Assembly: GCF_003945765.1 (NCBI RefSeq)
Contig: NZ_CP027712.1
Span: 4,154,001-4,218,000 of the forward strand
Reading direction: 5' to 3'
Source: Pseudomonas chlororaphis subsp. chlororaphis
GTDB taxonomy: Bacteria > Pseudomonadota > Gammaproteobacteria > Pseudomonadales > Pseudomonadaceae
DNA: 64,000 bases
Part shown: one piece after another, positions 29,101 to 40,480 of the stretch
How the letters are laid out: each line of letters opens with the position of its first letter
Position numbering within the stretch: the stretch's first letter is position 1
The notes under the pieces: model-generated
Database searches by the model: none
Seen by the model: only the letters and a program-made list of their open reading frames with translations
Told to the model about the DNA's origin: nothing
Program-made: the position numbers and the translations under genes

Positions 29101-29886
29101 ATGAGCAATCTTGCGGGCAAGACCGCCCTCGTCACCGGCTCCACCAGCGGCATCGGCTTAGGGATCGCCCTGAGCCTGGCCAAGGCCGGCGCCAACCTGA
29201 TCCTCAACGGCTTCGGCGATGCCTCGACGGTGCTCGCCGAGGTCGCGCGCCTCAATAAAGACAGCGGCGGCAAGGTCGGCCATCACCCGGCCGACGTCAG
29301 CGACCCGGCGCAGATCGCCGACATGCTGGCCTACGCCGAGCGCGAGTTCGGCGGCGTCGACATCCTGGTCAACAACGCCGGCATCCAGCATGTGGCGGCG
29401 GTCGAGGAATTCCCGGTGGAGCGCTGGGACTCGATCATCGCCATCAACCTGTCGTCGGTGTTCCACAGCACCCGCCTGAGCCTGCCCGGCATGCGCGCCA
29501 AGGGCTGGGGGCGGATCGTCAACATCGCCTCGGTGCATGGCCAGGTCGGCTCGGTGGGCAAGGCCGCCTATGTGGCGGCCAAGCACGGGGTGATCGGCCT
29601 GACCAAGGTGGTCGGCCTGGAGACCGCCACCAGCAACGTCACCTGCAACGCCATCTGCCCGGGCTGGGTCCTGACCCCACTGGTGCAAAAGCAGATCGAC
29701 GACCGCATCGCCGCGGGGGTCGACCCGCAGCAGGCGCAGCATGACCTGCTGGCGGAAAAACAGCCGTCCCTGGAGTTCGTCACGCCTTCGCAGCTGGGCG
29801 AGTTGGTCCTATTCTTGTGCAGTGAGGCCGGCAGCCAGGTGCGTGGCGCGGCGTGGAATATCGACGGTGGCTGGCTGGCGCAGTAA
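29101..29886 (+). CDS. 3-hydroxybutyrate dehydrogenase
   Basis: A 261-residue SDR enzyme that oxidises (R)-3-hydroxybutyrate to acetoacetate with NAD+. The cofactor motif TGSTSGIG is at residues 11-18, NNAGIQHVAAVEEFP near 91-105 and the catalytic YVAAK near 157-161. ASVHGQVGSVGKAAYVAAKHGV, CPGWVLTPLV and QPS.EFVTP are hallmarks of the bacterial PHB-type dehydrogenase. ATG 29101 was preferred over the upstream in-frame start at 29086 because of GAGG. It lies between its permease and an acetoacetyl-CoA synthetase. Confidence 0.93.
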   Translation: MSNLAGKTALVTGSTSGIGLGIALSLAKAGANLILNGFGDASTVLAEVARLNKDSGGKVGHHPADVSDPAQIADMLAYAEREFGGVDILVNNAGIQHVAAVEEFPVERWDSIIAINLSSVFHSTRLSLPGMRAKGWGRIVNIASVHGQVGSVGKAAYVAAKHGVIGLTKVVGLETATSNVTCNAICPGWVLTPLVQKQIDDRIAAGVDPQQAQHDLLAEKQPSLEFVTPSQLGELVLFLCSEAGSQVRGAAWNIDGGWLAQ

Positions 29887-29891
29887 GCCGT

Positions 29892-29996
29892 TGTAGCCGC
29901 TGCCGCAGGCTGCGATAAGACCCGAAGGGTCTTTCAGCGCCAGTGATATCGCCACGACCGTTCCGGTCGATCGCAGCCTTCGGCAGCGGCAACAGG
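29892..29996. repeat. REP pair, family B (inverted)
   Basis: Inverted pair of the TGTAGCCGCTGCCGCAGGCT family between the dehydrogenase and acetoacetyl-CoA synthetase genes, inside the presumed operon. It may adjust relative expression of the two sides. Confidence 0.85.
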
Positions 29997-30049
29997 TAGA
30001 GTTGGACCCGCTTTGTGTGTGTGTGCAGCAGAAAAACAAGAGGCCACCC

Positions 30050-32005
<1,956 letters not shown>

Positions 32006-32015
32006 TCGTTGCCCC

Positions 32016-32275
32016 TGTAGCCGCTGCCGCAGGCTGCGAACGACCCGCAGGAGCGCGATCTCAGGACCGCTGAAGGCCCTGCGGGCCTTTACGCAGCCTC
32101 GCAGGCTCGGCAGCGGCTACAAGGGCTGGGCGCAGTGCCAGTTGTAGCCGCTGCCGCAGGCTGCGATCGGCACCGCAGGGGCCGCAAACCGGACAACCCG
32201 GTCCACCTGCTGGATCGGGAAAACCGCCCTTGCGCCGGCTACGCCGTCGATCGCAGCCTGCGGCAGCGGCTACAA
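32016..32275. repeat. Two tandem REP pairs, family B
   Basis: Two successive inverted pairs of the TGTAGCCGCTGCCGCAGGCT family, 32016-32123 and 32143-32275, fill the gap before the hybrid kinase. The last arm ends about ten bases before the first possible kinase start, leaving little room for a promoter downstream of it. Confidence 0.85.
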
Positions 32276-32309
32276 TGCCGGCGTGATGCACGCTCAGGAC
32301 ACCCCCGAC

Positions 32310-34847
32310 ATGAACGCCTCTCCCTCCGGCAGCGAAGCCGAAACCCTGATTGCCCGGCTGGACTGGGCCGCCACGCCGCTGGGCGCGGTCGACCACTGGC
32401 CGCAGAGCCTGCGCACCGCGGTGGACATCGTGATTCACTCGCCAATGCCGATGCTGCTGTTGTGGGGCGCGCAACTGACACAGATCTACAACGACGGTTT
32501 CGCCCTGCTGGCCGGCAACAAGCACCCTGGCGCCTTCGGCCAGTCGACCCACCTGACCTGGCCGGAACTCCAGGACTTCACCGCGCCGATCTACCAAGCC
32601 GTGCTGCAAGGCCAGGTGCGCACCTTCAGCGAAAAACCCTTCACCCTGCTGCGCCACGGCCGCGAGTCGGACGTCTGGCTGGACCTGACCTACAGCCCGA
32701 TCCGCGACGAAAGCGGCGAAGTCGCCGGGATCCTGGTCACCAGCATCGAAACCAACGAGCGCCGGCGCATCGCCCTGGAACTGGAGCAGCGCTCGGCGGC
32801 CAGCCTCAAGGCCCAGCACGAAACCGAAGAGCGCCTGCAACTGGCGCTGGCAGCGACCGACGCGGTCGGCACCTGGGACTGGGACATCGGCGACGACCGC
32901 TTTATCGCCGACGCCCACTTCGCCCAGCTGCACAGCATCGACCCGGCCCTGGCCGGGCAACTGCCCATCAGCAACTACCTCAAGGGCGTGCACCCGGAAG
33001 ACCGCGGCATGGTGGCGCGCAGCATCAAGCACTGCATCACCCACGGCACCGAATACGCCGAGGAATACCGCCTGCAACAGCCCGACGGGCAGATCCGCTG
33101 GGTCTTCGCCCGCGGGCGCTGCTACAAGGATCACCACGGCCGGCCGGTGCGCTTCCTCGGCGCCGCCCTGGACCTGACCGACCGCAAGCAGATGGAACAG
33201 GCGCTGCGCCAGAGCCAGACCGAGTTGCAGTTGATCATCAACGCCATGCCGGTGCTGATCGGCTACGTCGACCACGAAGAGCGCTTTCGCCTGAACAACA
33301 GCGCCTACCTCGACTGGTACGGCCTGACCCCGCAGGAGCTGTACGGGCGGACCATCCGCGAAGTGGTGGGGGACGAGATCTACGCCACCCGCGCCGACAA
33401 GATCGCCGCCGCCCTGGCCGGCAAACCCTGCAGCTTCGAAGCCAACTCGCCGCACCGCGACGGGCGCGCGCGGCACGCGCTGATGAAGTACCTGCCGCGC
33501 TACGGCGCCGACGGCGCGATCAATGGTTTCTACATCTTCGTGATCGACGAAACCGAGCGCAAACAGACCGAGGAAGCCCTGCGCAACCTCAACGAAACCC
33601 TGGAAGAACGAGTGGCCGAGCGCACCCAGGCGCTGGCCGCCGCCAACCAGCGCCTGCAGAGCGAGATGTTCGAACGCGAACGCGCCGAAAACGCCCTGCG
33701 CCATGCGCAGAAGATGGAAGCCGTAGGCCAGCTCACCGGCGGCATCGCCCACGACTTCAACAACATGCTCACCGGCATCATCGGCAGCCTGGAGCTGATG
33801 CAGCGCTACATCGACGCCGACCGCAGCGCGGAAATCGGCCGCTTCACCGAAGCAGCGATGTCCTCGGCCAAGCGCGCGGCCGCCCTCACCCACCGCCTGC
33901 TGGCGTTCTCCCGACGCCAGTCGCTGGACCGCCGGCCGCTGGAACCGAACCAGCTGGTGCGTTCGCTGCAGGACCTGTTCAACCACACCAAGGGCGAACA
34001 TATCGAGCTGAAGATGAACCTGGGCGCCAACGTCTGGTCGATCAACAGCGACGCCAGCCAGCTGGAAAACGCCCTGCTCAACCTGGTGATCAACGCCCGC
34101 GACGCCATGCCCGACGGCGGCGTGCTGACCATCGAGACCGCCAACAGCTACCTCAACGGCAGCGACCTGGGCACTCTGGAACCGGTCAAGGCCGGCGACT
34201 ACGTGATGCTCGGCGTCAGCGACAACGGCGCCGGCATGACCCCGCGAGTGCTGGCCAAGGCCTTCGATCCGTTCTTCACCACCAAGCCCATCGGCCAGGG
34301 CACGGGCCTGGGGCTGTCGATGATCTACGGCTTCGCCCAGCAATCCGGCGGCCACCTGACCATCAGCAGCGAACCGGGCCAGGGCACCTGCGTGCGCCTG
34401 TACCTGCCGCGCCTGTACAGCGGTGCCCAAACCGCCAGCCCGGCACCGGCCAGCGTCGAAGCGCCGTACGCGGTGGCCGGCGAATCGGTGATGCTGGTGG
34501 AGGACGACCCGGCGGTGCGCATGCTGGTGCTCAACGTGCTGAGCGAACTCGGCTACAGCGCCTTCGAGGCCGAGGATGCCAAGAGCGCCTTGCCGTTGCT
34601 GGAGTCCGAGCGGCGCGTCGACCTGCTGGTGACCGACGTCGGCCTGCCGGGCATGAACGGCCGGCAACTGGCGGAGATCGCCCGCCAGCAGCGGCCGGAA
34701 CTCAAGGTGCTGTTCATGACCGGTTACGCGGAAACAGCCGCCGAGCGCCAGGGCTTTCTCGACGCCGGCATGGACCTGATCGCCAAGCCGTTTTCCATCG
34801 AGGCGCTGGCCCAGAAGATTCGTCAGATGATCGGCCGGCAGGGCTGA
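32310..34847 (+). CDS. Hybrid sensor histidine kinase (triple PAS, HisKA, HATPase, receiver)
   Basis: An 845-residue soluble hybrid kinase. Three PAS-like domains cover about residues 15-150, 170-300 and 305-420. A coiled linker ([20 protein letters not shown]) leads to the phosphoacceptor helix [16 protein letters not shown] with His481. The ATPase boxes are [22 protein letters not shown] and GTGLGLS. A C-terminal receiver carries Asp776 in [10 protein letters not shown]. No membrane helix is seen, so it senses a cytosolic signal. Start choice is uncertain (32286 or 32310; AGGA precedes the latter). No partner regulator lies beside it. Confidence 0.9.
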   Translation: MNASPSGSEAETLIARLDWAATPLGAVDHWPQSLRTAVDIVIHSPMPMLLLWGAQLTQIYNDGFALLAGNKHPGAFGQSTHLTWPELQDFTAPIYQAVLQGQVRTFSEKPFTLLRHGRESDVWLDLTYSPIRDESGEVAGILVTSIETNERRRIALELEQRSAASLKAQHETEERLQLALAATDAVGTWDWDIGDDRFIADAHFAQLHSIDPALAGQLPISNYLKGVHPEDRGMVARSIKHCITHGTEYAEEYRLQQPDGQIRWVFARGRCYKDHHGRPVRFLGAALDLTDRKQMEQALRQSQTELQLIINAMPVLIGYVDHEERFRLNNSAYLDWYGLTPQELYGRTIREVVGDEIYATRADKIAAALAGKPCSFEANSPHRDGRARHALMKYLPRYGADGAINGFYIFVIDETERKQTEEALRNLNETLEERVAERTQALAAANQRLQSEMFERERAENALRHAQKMEAVGQLTGGIAHDFNNMLTGIIGSLELMQRYIDADRSAEIGRFTEAAMSSAKRAAALTHRLLAFSRRQSLDRRPLEPNQLVRSLQDLFNHTKGEHIELKMNLGANVWSINSDASQLENALLNLVINARDAMPDGGVLTIETANSYLNGSDLGTLEPVKAGDYVMLGVSDNGAGMTPRVLAKAFDPFFTTKPIGQGTGLGLSMIYGFAQQSGGHLTISSEPGQGTCVRLYLPRLYSGAQTASPAPASVEAPYAVAGESVMLVEDDPAVRMLVLNVLSELGYSAFEAEDAKSALPLLESERRVDLLVTDVGLPGMNGRQLAEIARQQRPELKVLFMTGYAETAAERQGFLDAGMDLIAKPFSIEALAQKIRQMIGRQG

Positions 34848-34899
34848 TTTCAGGCATAATCCGCCCCCGCCGTCCGCACCGTTCCAAGGTAATTGCCCC

Positions 34900-35175
34900 A
34901 TGAAAGCCCAAGCCCGCCACATCCTGGTGAAAACCGCCGAAGAGGCCGAACAGCTCAAGCAGCGCATCGCCAAGGGCGAAGCCTTCGACGTGCTGGCGAA
35001 GAAGTACTCCACCTGCCCCTCCGGCAAACGCGGCGGCGACCTGGGTGAAGTACGGCCGGGGCAGATGGTCGGGGCCATCGACCAGGTGATCTTCAAAAAG
35101 CCCCTGCGCACCGTACACGGGCCGATCAAGAGCAAGTTCGGTTACCACCTGGTGCAAGTGTTCTACCGCGATTGA
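34900..35175 (+). CDS. Second small parvulin peptidyl-prolyl isomerase
   Basis: A 91-residue stand-alone parvulin, related to the one at 19733-20014. Shared marks are ARHILVKTAEEAEQL near residue 5, FDVLAKKYSTCPSGK.GGDLGEVRPGQMV near 29-57 and the end KFGYHLVQVFYRD. It is cytosolic with no signal peptide. It follows the hybrid kinase by 52 bases and is bounded by a REP pair downstream. Confidence 0.9.
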   Translation: MKAQARHILVKTAEEAEQLKQRIAKGEAFDVLAKKYSTCPSGKRGGDLGEVRPGQMVGAIDQVIFKKPLRTVHGPIKSKFGYHLVQVFYRD

Positions 35176-35216
35176 GGTCTCCACTCGTGACCGCTACGTC
35201 GTCGCGACTGCAACCC

Positions 35217-35323
35217 TGTAGCCGCTGCCGTAGGCTGCGATAAGACCCGCAGGGTCTTCCAGCGGTCTTCGGATCGTCACGGCCGTTCCGGCCGATCGCA
35301 GCCTTCGGCAGCGGCTACAGGGG
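35217..35323. repeat. REP pair, family B (inverted)
   Basis: Inverted TGTAGCCGCTGCCG...CGGCAGCGGCTACAG pair between the convergent parvulin and sugar-kinase genes. The hairpin can serve both transcripts. Confidence 0.85.
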
Positions 35324-35328
35324 TTGCC

Positions 35329-36246
35329 TCAGGGTCTTGGGATCAACGCCCCCGGCACCTGGATCACCCGGCTCGCCAAACGATGCCCGGCCTGCGCCGC
35401 CTGCTGCGGATTGCCGCCCTTTAGTCGACACGCCAGATACGCCGCACTGAACGAATCCCCCGCCGCCGTGGTGTCCACCACCTGCTCCACCCGCTGCGCC
35501 GGCACCTCGAACGACTCGCCGCCACAGCGGATCAGGCACGCTTCGGCGCCCCGCTTGAGCACCACTTCCGGGGTGTCCGCGTAGGCCGCCAATACCGCCT
35601 GACTGTCGGCATAACCGAACAGCGCCTGCTCGTCATCCACCGTCAGCAGCGCCAGATCGACATAGGCCAGCGCCTCGCGATAAGCCGCCTGCGCCTGCTC
35701 CACCGAGGCCCAGAGCCGTGGCCGGTAGTTGTTATCGAAGACGATCTGCGCCCCACGCTTGCGTGCTTCAACCAAGGTCTCGATCAGCTTCTTGCGCCCC
35801 AACTCACCGAGCACCGCCAGGGTGATGCCGCTGAAATACAGCACCGCGTAGGCCGGCAGCGCCGCGAGGATCGGCTCGGCCGCGGGGGTGGTGAAACAGT
35901 CGCGCACCGCCGCTTCGTTGCGCCAGTAAAGAAAGCGCCGCTCGCCCTTGGCGTCGGTCTGGATGCAATACAACCCGGGCAAGCGCCCCGGCAGGCGCTG
36001 GACCATGCCCAGGCCGATGCCTTCCTCGGCCCAGCTGTAGCACATGGCGTCGCTGAAGCTGTCGTCACCGAGGGCGGTGACATAGTCGACATGGGCGCCC
36101 TCGCCCAGTTCACGGGCCAGGTACACCGCGGTGTTCAGGGTATCGCCGCCGAAGCTCTGTTGCAGGCTGCCGTCGGCGCGGTGTTGCAGTTCGATCATGC
36201 ATTCGCCGATCAGGGCGATGCGTTTCCCGGTGCTGGAAGTGTTCAT
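35329..36246 (-). CDS. PfkB family sugar kinase, 2-keto-3-deoxygluconate kinase-like
   Basis: A 305-residue ribokinase/PfkB-family kinase. The N-terminal IALIGECMIELQ with FGGDTLNTAVYLARE near residue 32 is typical of KDG kinase (KdgK). The second PfkB signature DTTAAGDSFSAAYL near 258 holds the catalytic Asp and the anion hole. It would phosphorylate 2-keto-3-deoxygluconate to KDPG for the Entner-Doudoroff aldolase. It is the last of four minus-strand genes with RidA, an IclR regulator and a PLP dehydratase. Together these suggest that the keto-deoxy acid is formed from an amino sugar acid. Confidence 0.88.
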   Translation of the reverse strand: MNTSSTGKRIALIGECMIELQHRADGSLQQSFGGDTLNTAVYLARELGEGAHVDYVTALGDDSFSDAMCYSWAEEGIGLGMVQRLPGRLPGLYCIQTDAKGERRFLYWRNEAAVRDCFTTPAAEPILAALPAYAVLYFSGITLAVLGELGRKKLIETLVEARKRGAQIVFDNNYRPRLWASVEQAQAAYREALAYVDLALLTVDDEQALFGYADSQAVLAAYADTPEVVLKRGAEACLIRCGGESFEVPAQRVEQVVDTTAAGDSFSAAYLACRLKGGNPQQAAQAGHRLASRVIQVPGALIPRP

Positions 36247-36287
36247 GGAGGTGTCTCTGACGATTTTTTATTGTTGGAAAGGACGTC

Positions 36288-36343
36288 ATCGCGGGCAAGC
36301 CCCGCTCCTACGGAAATCTGTAGGAGCGAGGCTTGCCCGCGAT
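36288..36343. repeat. REP pair, family A (inverted)
   Basis: Close inverted pair of GTAGGAGCGAGGCTTGCCCG-type repeats with only a short spacer, located between the PLP dehydratase and kinase genes of the same operon. Confidence 0.85.
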
Positions 36344-36371
36344 CACCTGCGCAGCAGGTGCCAGCCCCACC

Positions 36372-37589
36372 CTAGAAACAGGTCTCCATGCTCTCCAGCA
36401 CATCCAGCCACTCATCCACCAGCAATCCGGTGCGCCACTTATCAAAGGTCAAACACGGGTGCGAAGTACCAAAAGCAATAATGTCCCCCACCCGCAACTC
36501 AACCCCCGGCGCCACCGTCATGAACGCATGCTGGTCCATCACCGCCGTGACCTTGCAGGCACTGACATCATCGCCCCTGGCCGGCAGCACGCCCTGCTTG
36601 TAGCGCAGCAACGGCACCGGCAAGCCGGCGTCATAGGCCACGTCGCGCTTGCCCAGGGCGATCACCGCGAACCCCGGCTCCGGCAGGGACTGCACATGGG
36701 CCCAGACTTCCAGCGCCGGGCGCAGGCCTTCGTGCAGGTCGCTGCGCCGGTCGAGCACGCAGCACTGCGCCTCTTTATAGATGCCATGGTCGTGGGCCAC
36801 GTAACTGCCGGGGCGCAGCACGCTGAGGAAACGCCCCTGGGCGTTCTGCGCCTCGAAGGACTCGGCGATCAGGTCATACCAGGCCGACCCCGAGGCGGTG
36901 ATGATCGGCTTATCGATGGCGAACAGCCCGTCGTCCTGCAACTGCACCGCCAGGCGCACCAGGGACCCGGCAAACTCCCGAATGCCACTCACCGCGTGAT
37001 CGCCATGGATCACCCCTTCGTAGCCCTCGATGCCGCACAAGGCCAGGGCCGGTTGCGCCTGGATCGCCTGCGCCAGCGCCAGTACTTCCTGCTCGCTGCG
37101 GCAACCACAACGGCCACCGACCACGCCGTACTCGATCATCACGTTCAGGCGCACCCCGCGCGCGGCGAAGAATTGCCCGAGGTCGGCGACGTTGTCCGGG
37201 TGATCGACCATGCAATAGAAGTCGAACGTCGGGTCGGCCAGCAGCTCGGCGATCAGCCCCATGTTCGGCGTACCCACCAGCTGGTTGGCCATCAGCACCC
37301 GGCGCACACCGTGAGCATAGGCCGCGCGGGTCTGCACCGCGGTAGCCAGGGTGATACCCCAGGCACCCGCCTCCAGCTGCCGACGGAACAGCGCCGGGGT
37401 CATGCTGGTCTTGCCGTGGGGCGCCAGCTCGGCGCCGCTGTCGCTGACGAACTTCTGCATCCAGCGGATGTTGTGTTCCAGCGCCGCGCGGTGCAGCACC
37501 AGGGCCGGCAGGCTGACATCGCGCACCAGGCTGACACCCGGTTGGGCGGCGCCCTTTTCCACCGCGGCATTGATCAAGGCAGAAGACAT
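36372..37589 (-). CDS. Fold-type III PLP amino acid deaminase (D-serine/D-glucosaminate dehydratase-like)
   Basis: A 405-residue alanine-racemase-fold PLP enzyme. The N-terminal barrel carries the Lys Schiff base in ELAPHGKTSMTP near residue 60. The C-terminal domain ends with SHPCLTFDKW near 382, the His-Cys metal site of DSD1-type D-serine dehydratases and D-threonine aldolase relatives. D-glucosaminate dehydratase of Pseudomonas is a PLP/Mn2+ enzyme of similar size that forms 2-keto-3-deoxygluconate, which would suit the neighbouring KDG kinase. That substrate is an inference; D-Ser or D-Thr are alternatives. AAGGAG lies nine bases before the ATG. Confidence 0.88.
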   Translation of the reverse strand: MSSALINAAVEKGAAQPGVSLVRDVSLPALVLHRAALEHNIRWMQKFVSDSGAELAPHGKTSMTPALFRRQLEAGAWGITLATAVQTRAAYAHGVRRVLMANQLVGTPNMGLIAELLADPTFDFYCMVDHPDNVADLGQFFAARGVRLNVMIEYGVVGGRCGCRSEQEVLALAQAIQAQPALALCGIEGYEGVIHGDHAVSGIREFAGSLVRLAVQLQDDGLFAIDKPIITASGSAWYDLIAESFEAQNAQGRFLSVLRPGSYVAHDHGIYKEAQCCVLDRRSDLHEGLRPALEVWAHVQSLPEPGFAVIALGKRDVAYDAGLPVPLLRYKQGVLPARGDDVSACKVTAVMDQHAFMTVAPGVELRVGDIIAFGTSHPCLTFDKWRTGLLVDEWLDVLESMETCF

Positions 37590-37626
37590 ATTCGAACTCC
37601 TTACGGCGCAGCCACAGGGGCTGGCA

Positions 37627-38391
37627 TTAGTCGTTGATGCGACGGGCCAGGCGATTCGCGCTGTCGATCAGCACCCGGCGGTAGTCGGCGTAATGGTTCT
37701 GGGCATCGGCCCGTGGCGCGACGATGCACAGGGTGCAGATGCACACCCCGCGCTCGTCCCGCACCGGGGCAGCGAAGCAATGGGTAAAGGTGTCGGCCAC
37801 GCTGTCGAAGGAGAAGAAACCGTCCTGCGTGGCCTGGCGGATTTCCTTCAAGAAGGTCGCCACAGGCAGACGCTCCCCGTCAGGGAGAATGAAGTCGCGC
37901 TCGTCGATCAACTCGACGATCTGCTCATCGCTCAAATGCCCCAGCAGCAGCCGCCCGGAAGCGGTCCAGGGAATCGGCGCGTTCTCGCCGATATTCGAGG
38001 AAATGCGAAAATGCCGCTCGCCCTCCTTCATCAGTGCCACCGTGTATTTGCGCCCGTTGAGCAGGCACATCTGCGCGGTCTCGCGGGTCTGGCTGACGAT
38101 CTCCTGCAAGGCCGAGTCGGCCTCGCGGGTCAGGTCGAAATGGCGCAGATGGGCCTGACCCAGGAAGTACAGCTGACGCCCCAGGTACACATGCCCATCC
38201 TGCCCCACCGGCTCCAGAACCCGCCGCTCCAGCAAGGACGCCACCAGCTCGTACACCGTGGACTTGGGGCTGCCGATCCCCTTGGCGATATCGTGGGGCC
38301 GCAGCGGCTGGCCGATCTCCTTGAGGAAATCGAGAATATCGAACGCCCGGTCCAGCCCCTTGGCCCGGCGCTTGATGGTGTCTTCGGTCAT
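37627..38391 (-). CDS. IclR family transcriptional regulator
   Basis: A 254-residue IclR-type regulator. The winged helix-turn-helix is at residues 10-75 (LDRAFDILDFLKEIGQPL, HDIAKGIGSPKSTVYELVASL). The GAF-like effector domain follows, with SGRLLLGHLSDEQIVELI near 144 and the conserved CAAPVRDERGVCICTLCIVAP near 205. It lies in the same orientation between ridA and the PLP dehydratase gene. It probably controls this small catabolic cluster, with a sugar acid or its amine as effector. Confidence 0.92.
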   Translation of the reverse strand: MTEDTIKRRAKGLDRAFDILDFLKEIGQPLRPHDIAKGIGSPKSTVYELVASLLERRVLEPVGQDGHVYLGRQLYFLGQAHLRHFDLTREADSALQEIVSQTRETAQMCLLNGRKYTVALMKEGERHFRISSNIGENAPIPWTASGRLLLGHLSDEQIVELIDERDFILPDGERLPVATFLKEIRQATQDGFFSFDSVADTFTHCFAAPVRDERGVCICTLCIVAPRADAQNHYADYRRVLIDSANRLARRIND

Positions 38392-38459
38392 GTCTGTGCC
38401 TTTTGCAAAAAACTGCGAAATTTCCGGCGCCCCAAAACCCCGGCATTGCCCCTATCCCC

Positions 38460-38614
38460 GTAGCCGCTGCCGAGCCCGCGAGGCTGCGATCGACCGCAAC
38501 GCGGGCGCAGGCTCTTGAGATCGTCGCGCCCCCTGCGGGGTCGATCGCAGCCTCGCCAAAGCTCGGCAGCGGCTACAACGAACCCGCCCCTGTAGGAGCG
38601 AGTTTGCTTGTGAT
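38460..38614. repeat. REP pair family B plus single family A copy
   Basis: 38460-38577 is an inverted family B pair in which both arms carry the extra CGCGAGG/CTCG variation. 38592-38614 is a lone, diverged family A copy. They separate ridA from the IclR gene. Confidence 0.8.
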
Positions 38615-38629
38615 CAGCGGCCTACAGCC

Positions 38630-39016
38630 CTACTTCTTCTTGTAAGCCACACAATCAATCTCAACCTTGCAATCCACCATCATGCTGGCCTGCACACAGG
38701 CCCGCGCCGGCGCATGCTCCGGCTTGAAATACTCACCGAACACCTTGTTGAAACTCCAGAAATCCCGCGGATCCTCCAACCACACCCCAACCCGCACCAC
38801 ATCCTCCAGCCCGTACCCCGCCTCCTCCAGAATCGCCACCACATTGCGCATCGTCTGATGGGTCTGCTCAACGATCCCGCCATGAATAATTTCACCATCC
38901 AGTGCCGGCACCTGACCGGACACATACAACCAGCCATCGGCCTCAACGGCACGAGCGAAAGGACGAGGCTGGCCACCGCCGGCGGTGCTGCCGGTGCCGT
39001 AGCGGGTGATGCTCAT
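38630..39016 (-). CDS. RidA family protein (enamine/imine deaminase)
   Basis: A 128-residue YjgF/YER057c/UK114-family protein. It hydrolyses reactive enamine/imine intermediates released by PLP dehydratases. Family marks are GWLYVSGQVPALDG near residue 28, IVEQTHQTMRNVVAILEEAGYGLEDVVRV near 48 and the C-terminal RACVQASMMVDCKVEIDCVAY. The Arg in PARACVQ is the usual substrate-carboxylate ligand. AGGAG precedes the ATG. Its presence beside a PLP dehydratase is chemically consistent. Confidence 0.93.
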   Translation of the reverse strand: MSITRYGTGSTAGGGQPRPFARAVEADGWLYVSGQVPALDGEIIHGGIVEQTHQTMRNVVAILEEAGYGLEDVVRVGVWLEDPRDFWSFNKVFGEYFKPEHAPARACVQASMMVDCKVEIDCVAYKKK

Positions 39017-39472
39017 AAGAAGTTCTCCTGAATGGACGAATGAAAGTTACCCGCAAAAAATTTTGAAATGCCGCGTCGCATAGCTGCTACCAGCCCTTCA
39101 AAACCTACATCTGCTATCCGACTGGCCGTCGCTGTCTAAGCGGCATCTCTGGAGGAGGCTAGCGCCCGAAAACACGCCCCATATCGCAAGAAATCATGGA
39201 GAACGATTAAAGCTCCAGCCAACCAAAATTCCGTTATAACAGACAAGAATTCGCAACAACAGAATAGATGACATGAAGTTTGCCATAGCGAGAGAGGAGA
39301 TAAAAGAGGAGTCAGAAAGTTTTTAAAAGCCGAGAGGATAGAGGGTGTGGATCAAGATCTAAAGATGTGGCTAAAGTGATAAAACGGCAACGAAAGCCGA
39401 GCGAATTAAAACAGTGCGCAAACCTAAATTTACGCACCACCACTACAAAAAATCATCTACTAGGACTTAAAA
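39017..39472. other. AT-rich gene-free interval
   Basis: A 456-base stretch clearly lower in GC than the neighbouring operons. I find no ORF with a ribosome site, no tRNA and no clear hairpin terminator. The right end borders the AT-rich coiled-coil gene, so the drop in GC marks the left edge of an acquired islet. Confidence 0.5.
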
Positions 39473-39907
39473 TCAGACAAACTCCCAAACTGCATACTCA
39501 ATTATCTTTGCCCTTGGAGAACTCTGCTTCATATTAGTCAATAGCAAAATATCAGCTTCAACAAACTCCCTTTTCCTCAAGAGCTTCTCCTTTCGCGAAC
39601 TAAAATCATTCAAGCGTGAATTAAGCTCTCCCAGACGAGCCTCAGCCTCAGCGACAATCTCACTCGCAGTATTCAATGCGATCCCATAATCCCAATCAGA
39701 GGAAAAAACTTTCTTAAAAACCTCCCTCCTCTCTGACTGCAATTCATGGAATTTAACAAATGACTCTACCGCTTGTTTTTCACTTTCAAGATAAGCAATT
39801 TCCTCTAGGGTTCCCCGAAGAAGATGCTCTATCTTTCCAAGCTCTTCCTTAGCGGAAATGATCATATTCTCAACAGCAGGAACATTGACCCCAAAAGTTG
39901 ATCCCAT
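39473..39907 (-). CDS. Orphan coiled-coil protein, low GC
   Basis: A 144-residue protein I do not recognise. Residues 10-60 and 75-125 are strongly helical with heptad character (ENMIISAKEELGKIEHLLRG, SEIVAEAEARLGELNSRLND), and no signal peptide or membrane segment is present. AGGGG eight bases before the ATG supports expression. Codon use is AT-rich, unlike the surrounding Pseudomonas genes, suggesting horizontal acquisition. It could be a toxin or immunity component or a phage-derived structural protein, but nothing in the sequence proves either. Confidence 0.65.
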   Translation of the reverse strand: MGSTFGVNVPAVENMIISAKEELGKIEHLLRGTLEEIAYLESEKQAVESFVKFHELQSERREVFKKVFSSDWDYGIALNTASEIVAEAEARLGELNSRLNDFSSRKEKLLRKREFVEADILLLTNMKQSSPRAKIIEYAVWEFV

Positions 39908-40094
39908 AATAGTTACCCCTTTTTTTCAAAATCAACAACCGGATACAAATCACTTGACAGCCAAACCAATAGCTTTACAAGAATTCATCCTAGCCCTCAA
40001 AAGAGCTAGAAAAACTCCTGCACGGTTATATGACATTTATGCATATGCACTCAAGCTATTCACAATTAACCTCTACCTCACGACCAGTCGTCCC

Positions 40095-40340
40095 ACGCTC
40101 ACCCTTAGCGAGCTAAGGGGAATGGCGCGCAGCGCCCCTCGACGCAGTCGAGGACATCGTATGGAGGTTGAAGCGAAGCCAACCGGAGAGCGATGCCCCC
40201 TGAGGGACACTGGAGAGAAAGCCATACGCAGGGGCAAGCCCTTTTGGTTACTTTTGGCTGGGCCGGCATTCCGGGCGTTTGGTAAAAGTGCCCCGCCATA
40301 AGGGCGAAACCATAAACCGCCGTGACCGAAGGAATGGATA
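40095..40340. repeat. Probable dispersed Pseudomonas intergenic repeat
   Basis: The stretch containing CTTTTGGTTACTTTTGGCTG and TAAAAGTGCCCCGCCATAAG resembles a GC-rich non-coding element scattered through fluorescent Pseudomonas genomes, as I recall it. The ORFs across it on both strands look like read-through, not genes. Only one copy is seen in this window. Confidence 0.45.
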
Positions 40341-40342
40341 TG

Positions 40343-40366
40343 TGTCGATTGAAAACTGACCCAGGG
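40343..40366. repeat. Candidate IS21-family terminal inverted repeat
   Basis: TGTCGATTGAAAACTGACCC at 40343 begins with TG and matches the style of IS21-family ends. It lies about 115 bases beyond the C-terminal end of an istB remnant, where such an end would be expected. No opposite end was found. Confidence 0.45.
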
Positions 40367-40480
40367 CGGATTGCTGATTTTGGCATCAGCAATTGTGGAC
40401 AAGCTTAGCAGTCGTGCCCTGGCGGGCGAGGCATCAAGCCCCACCGCATGTAGGCATGCGGCAGGTATTTTCGGTGCAGA

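Noticed and set aside
32061..35135. 1024-codon open frame on the minus strand opposite the hybrid kinase and parvulin
   Set aside because: It crosses REP hairpins and two genes with recognised domains, and its own product has no family features.
40100..40310. Small ORFs on both strands around 40.1-40.4 kb
   Set aside because: They coincide with a probable dispersed non-coding repeat and lack ribosome sites.
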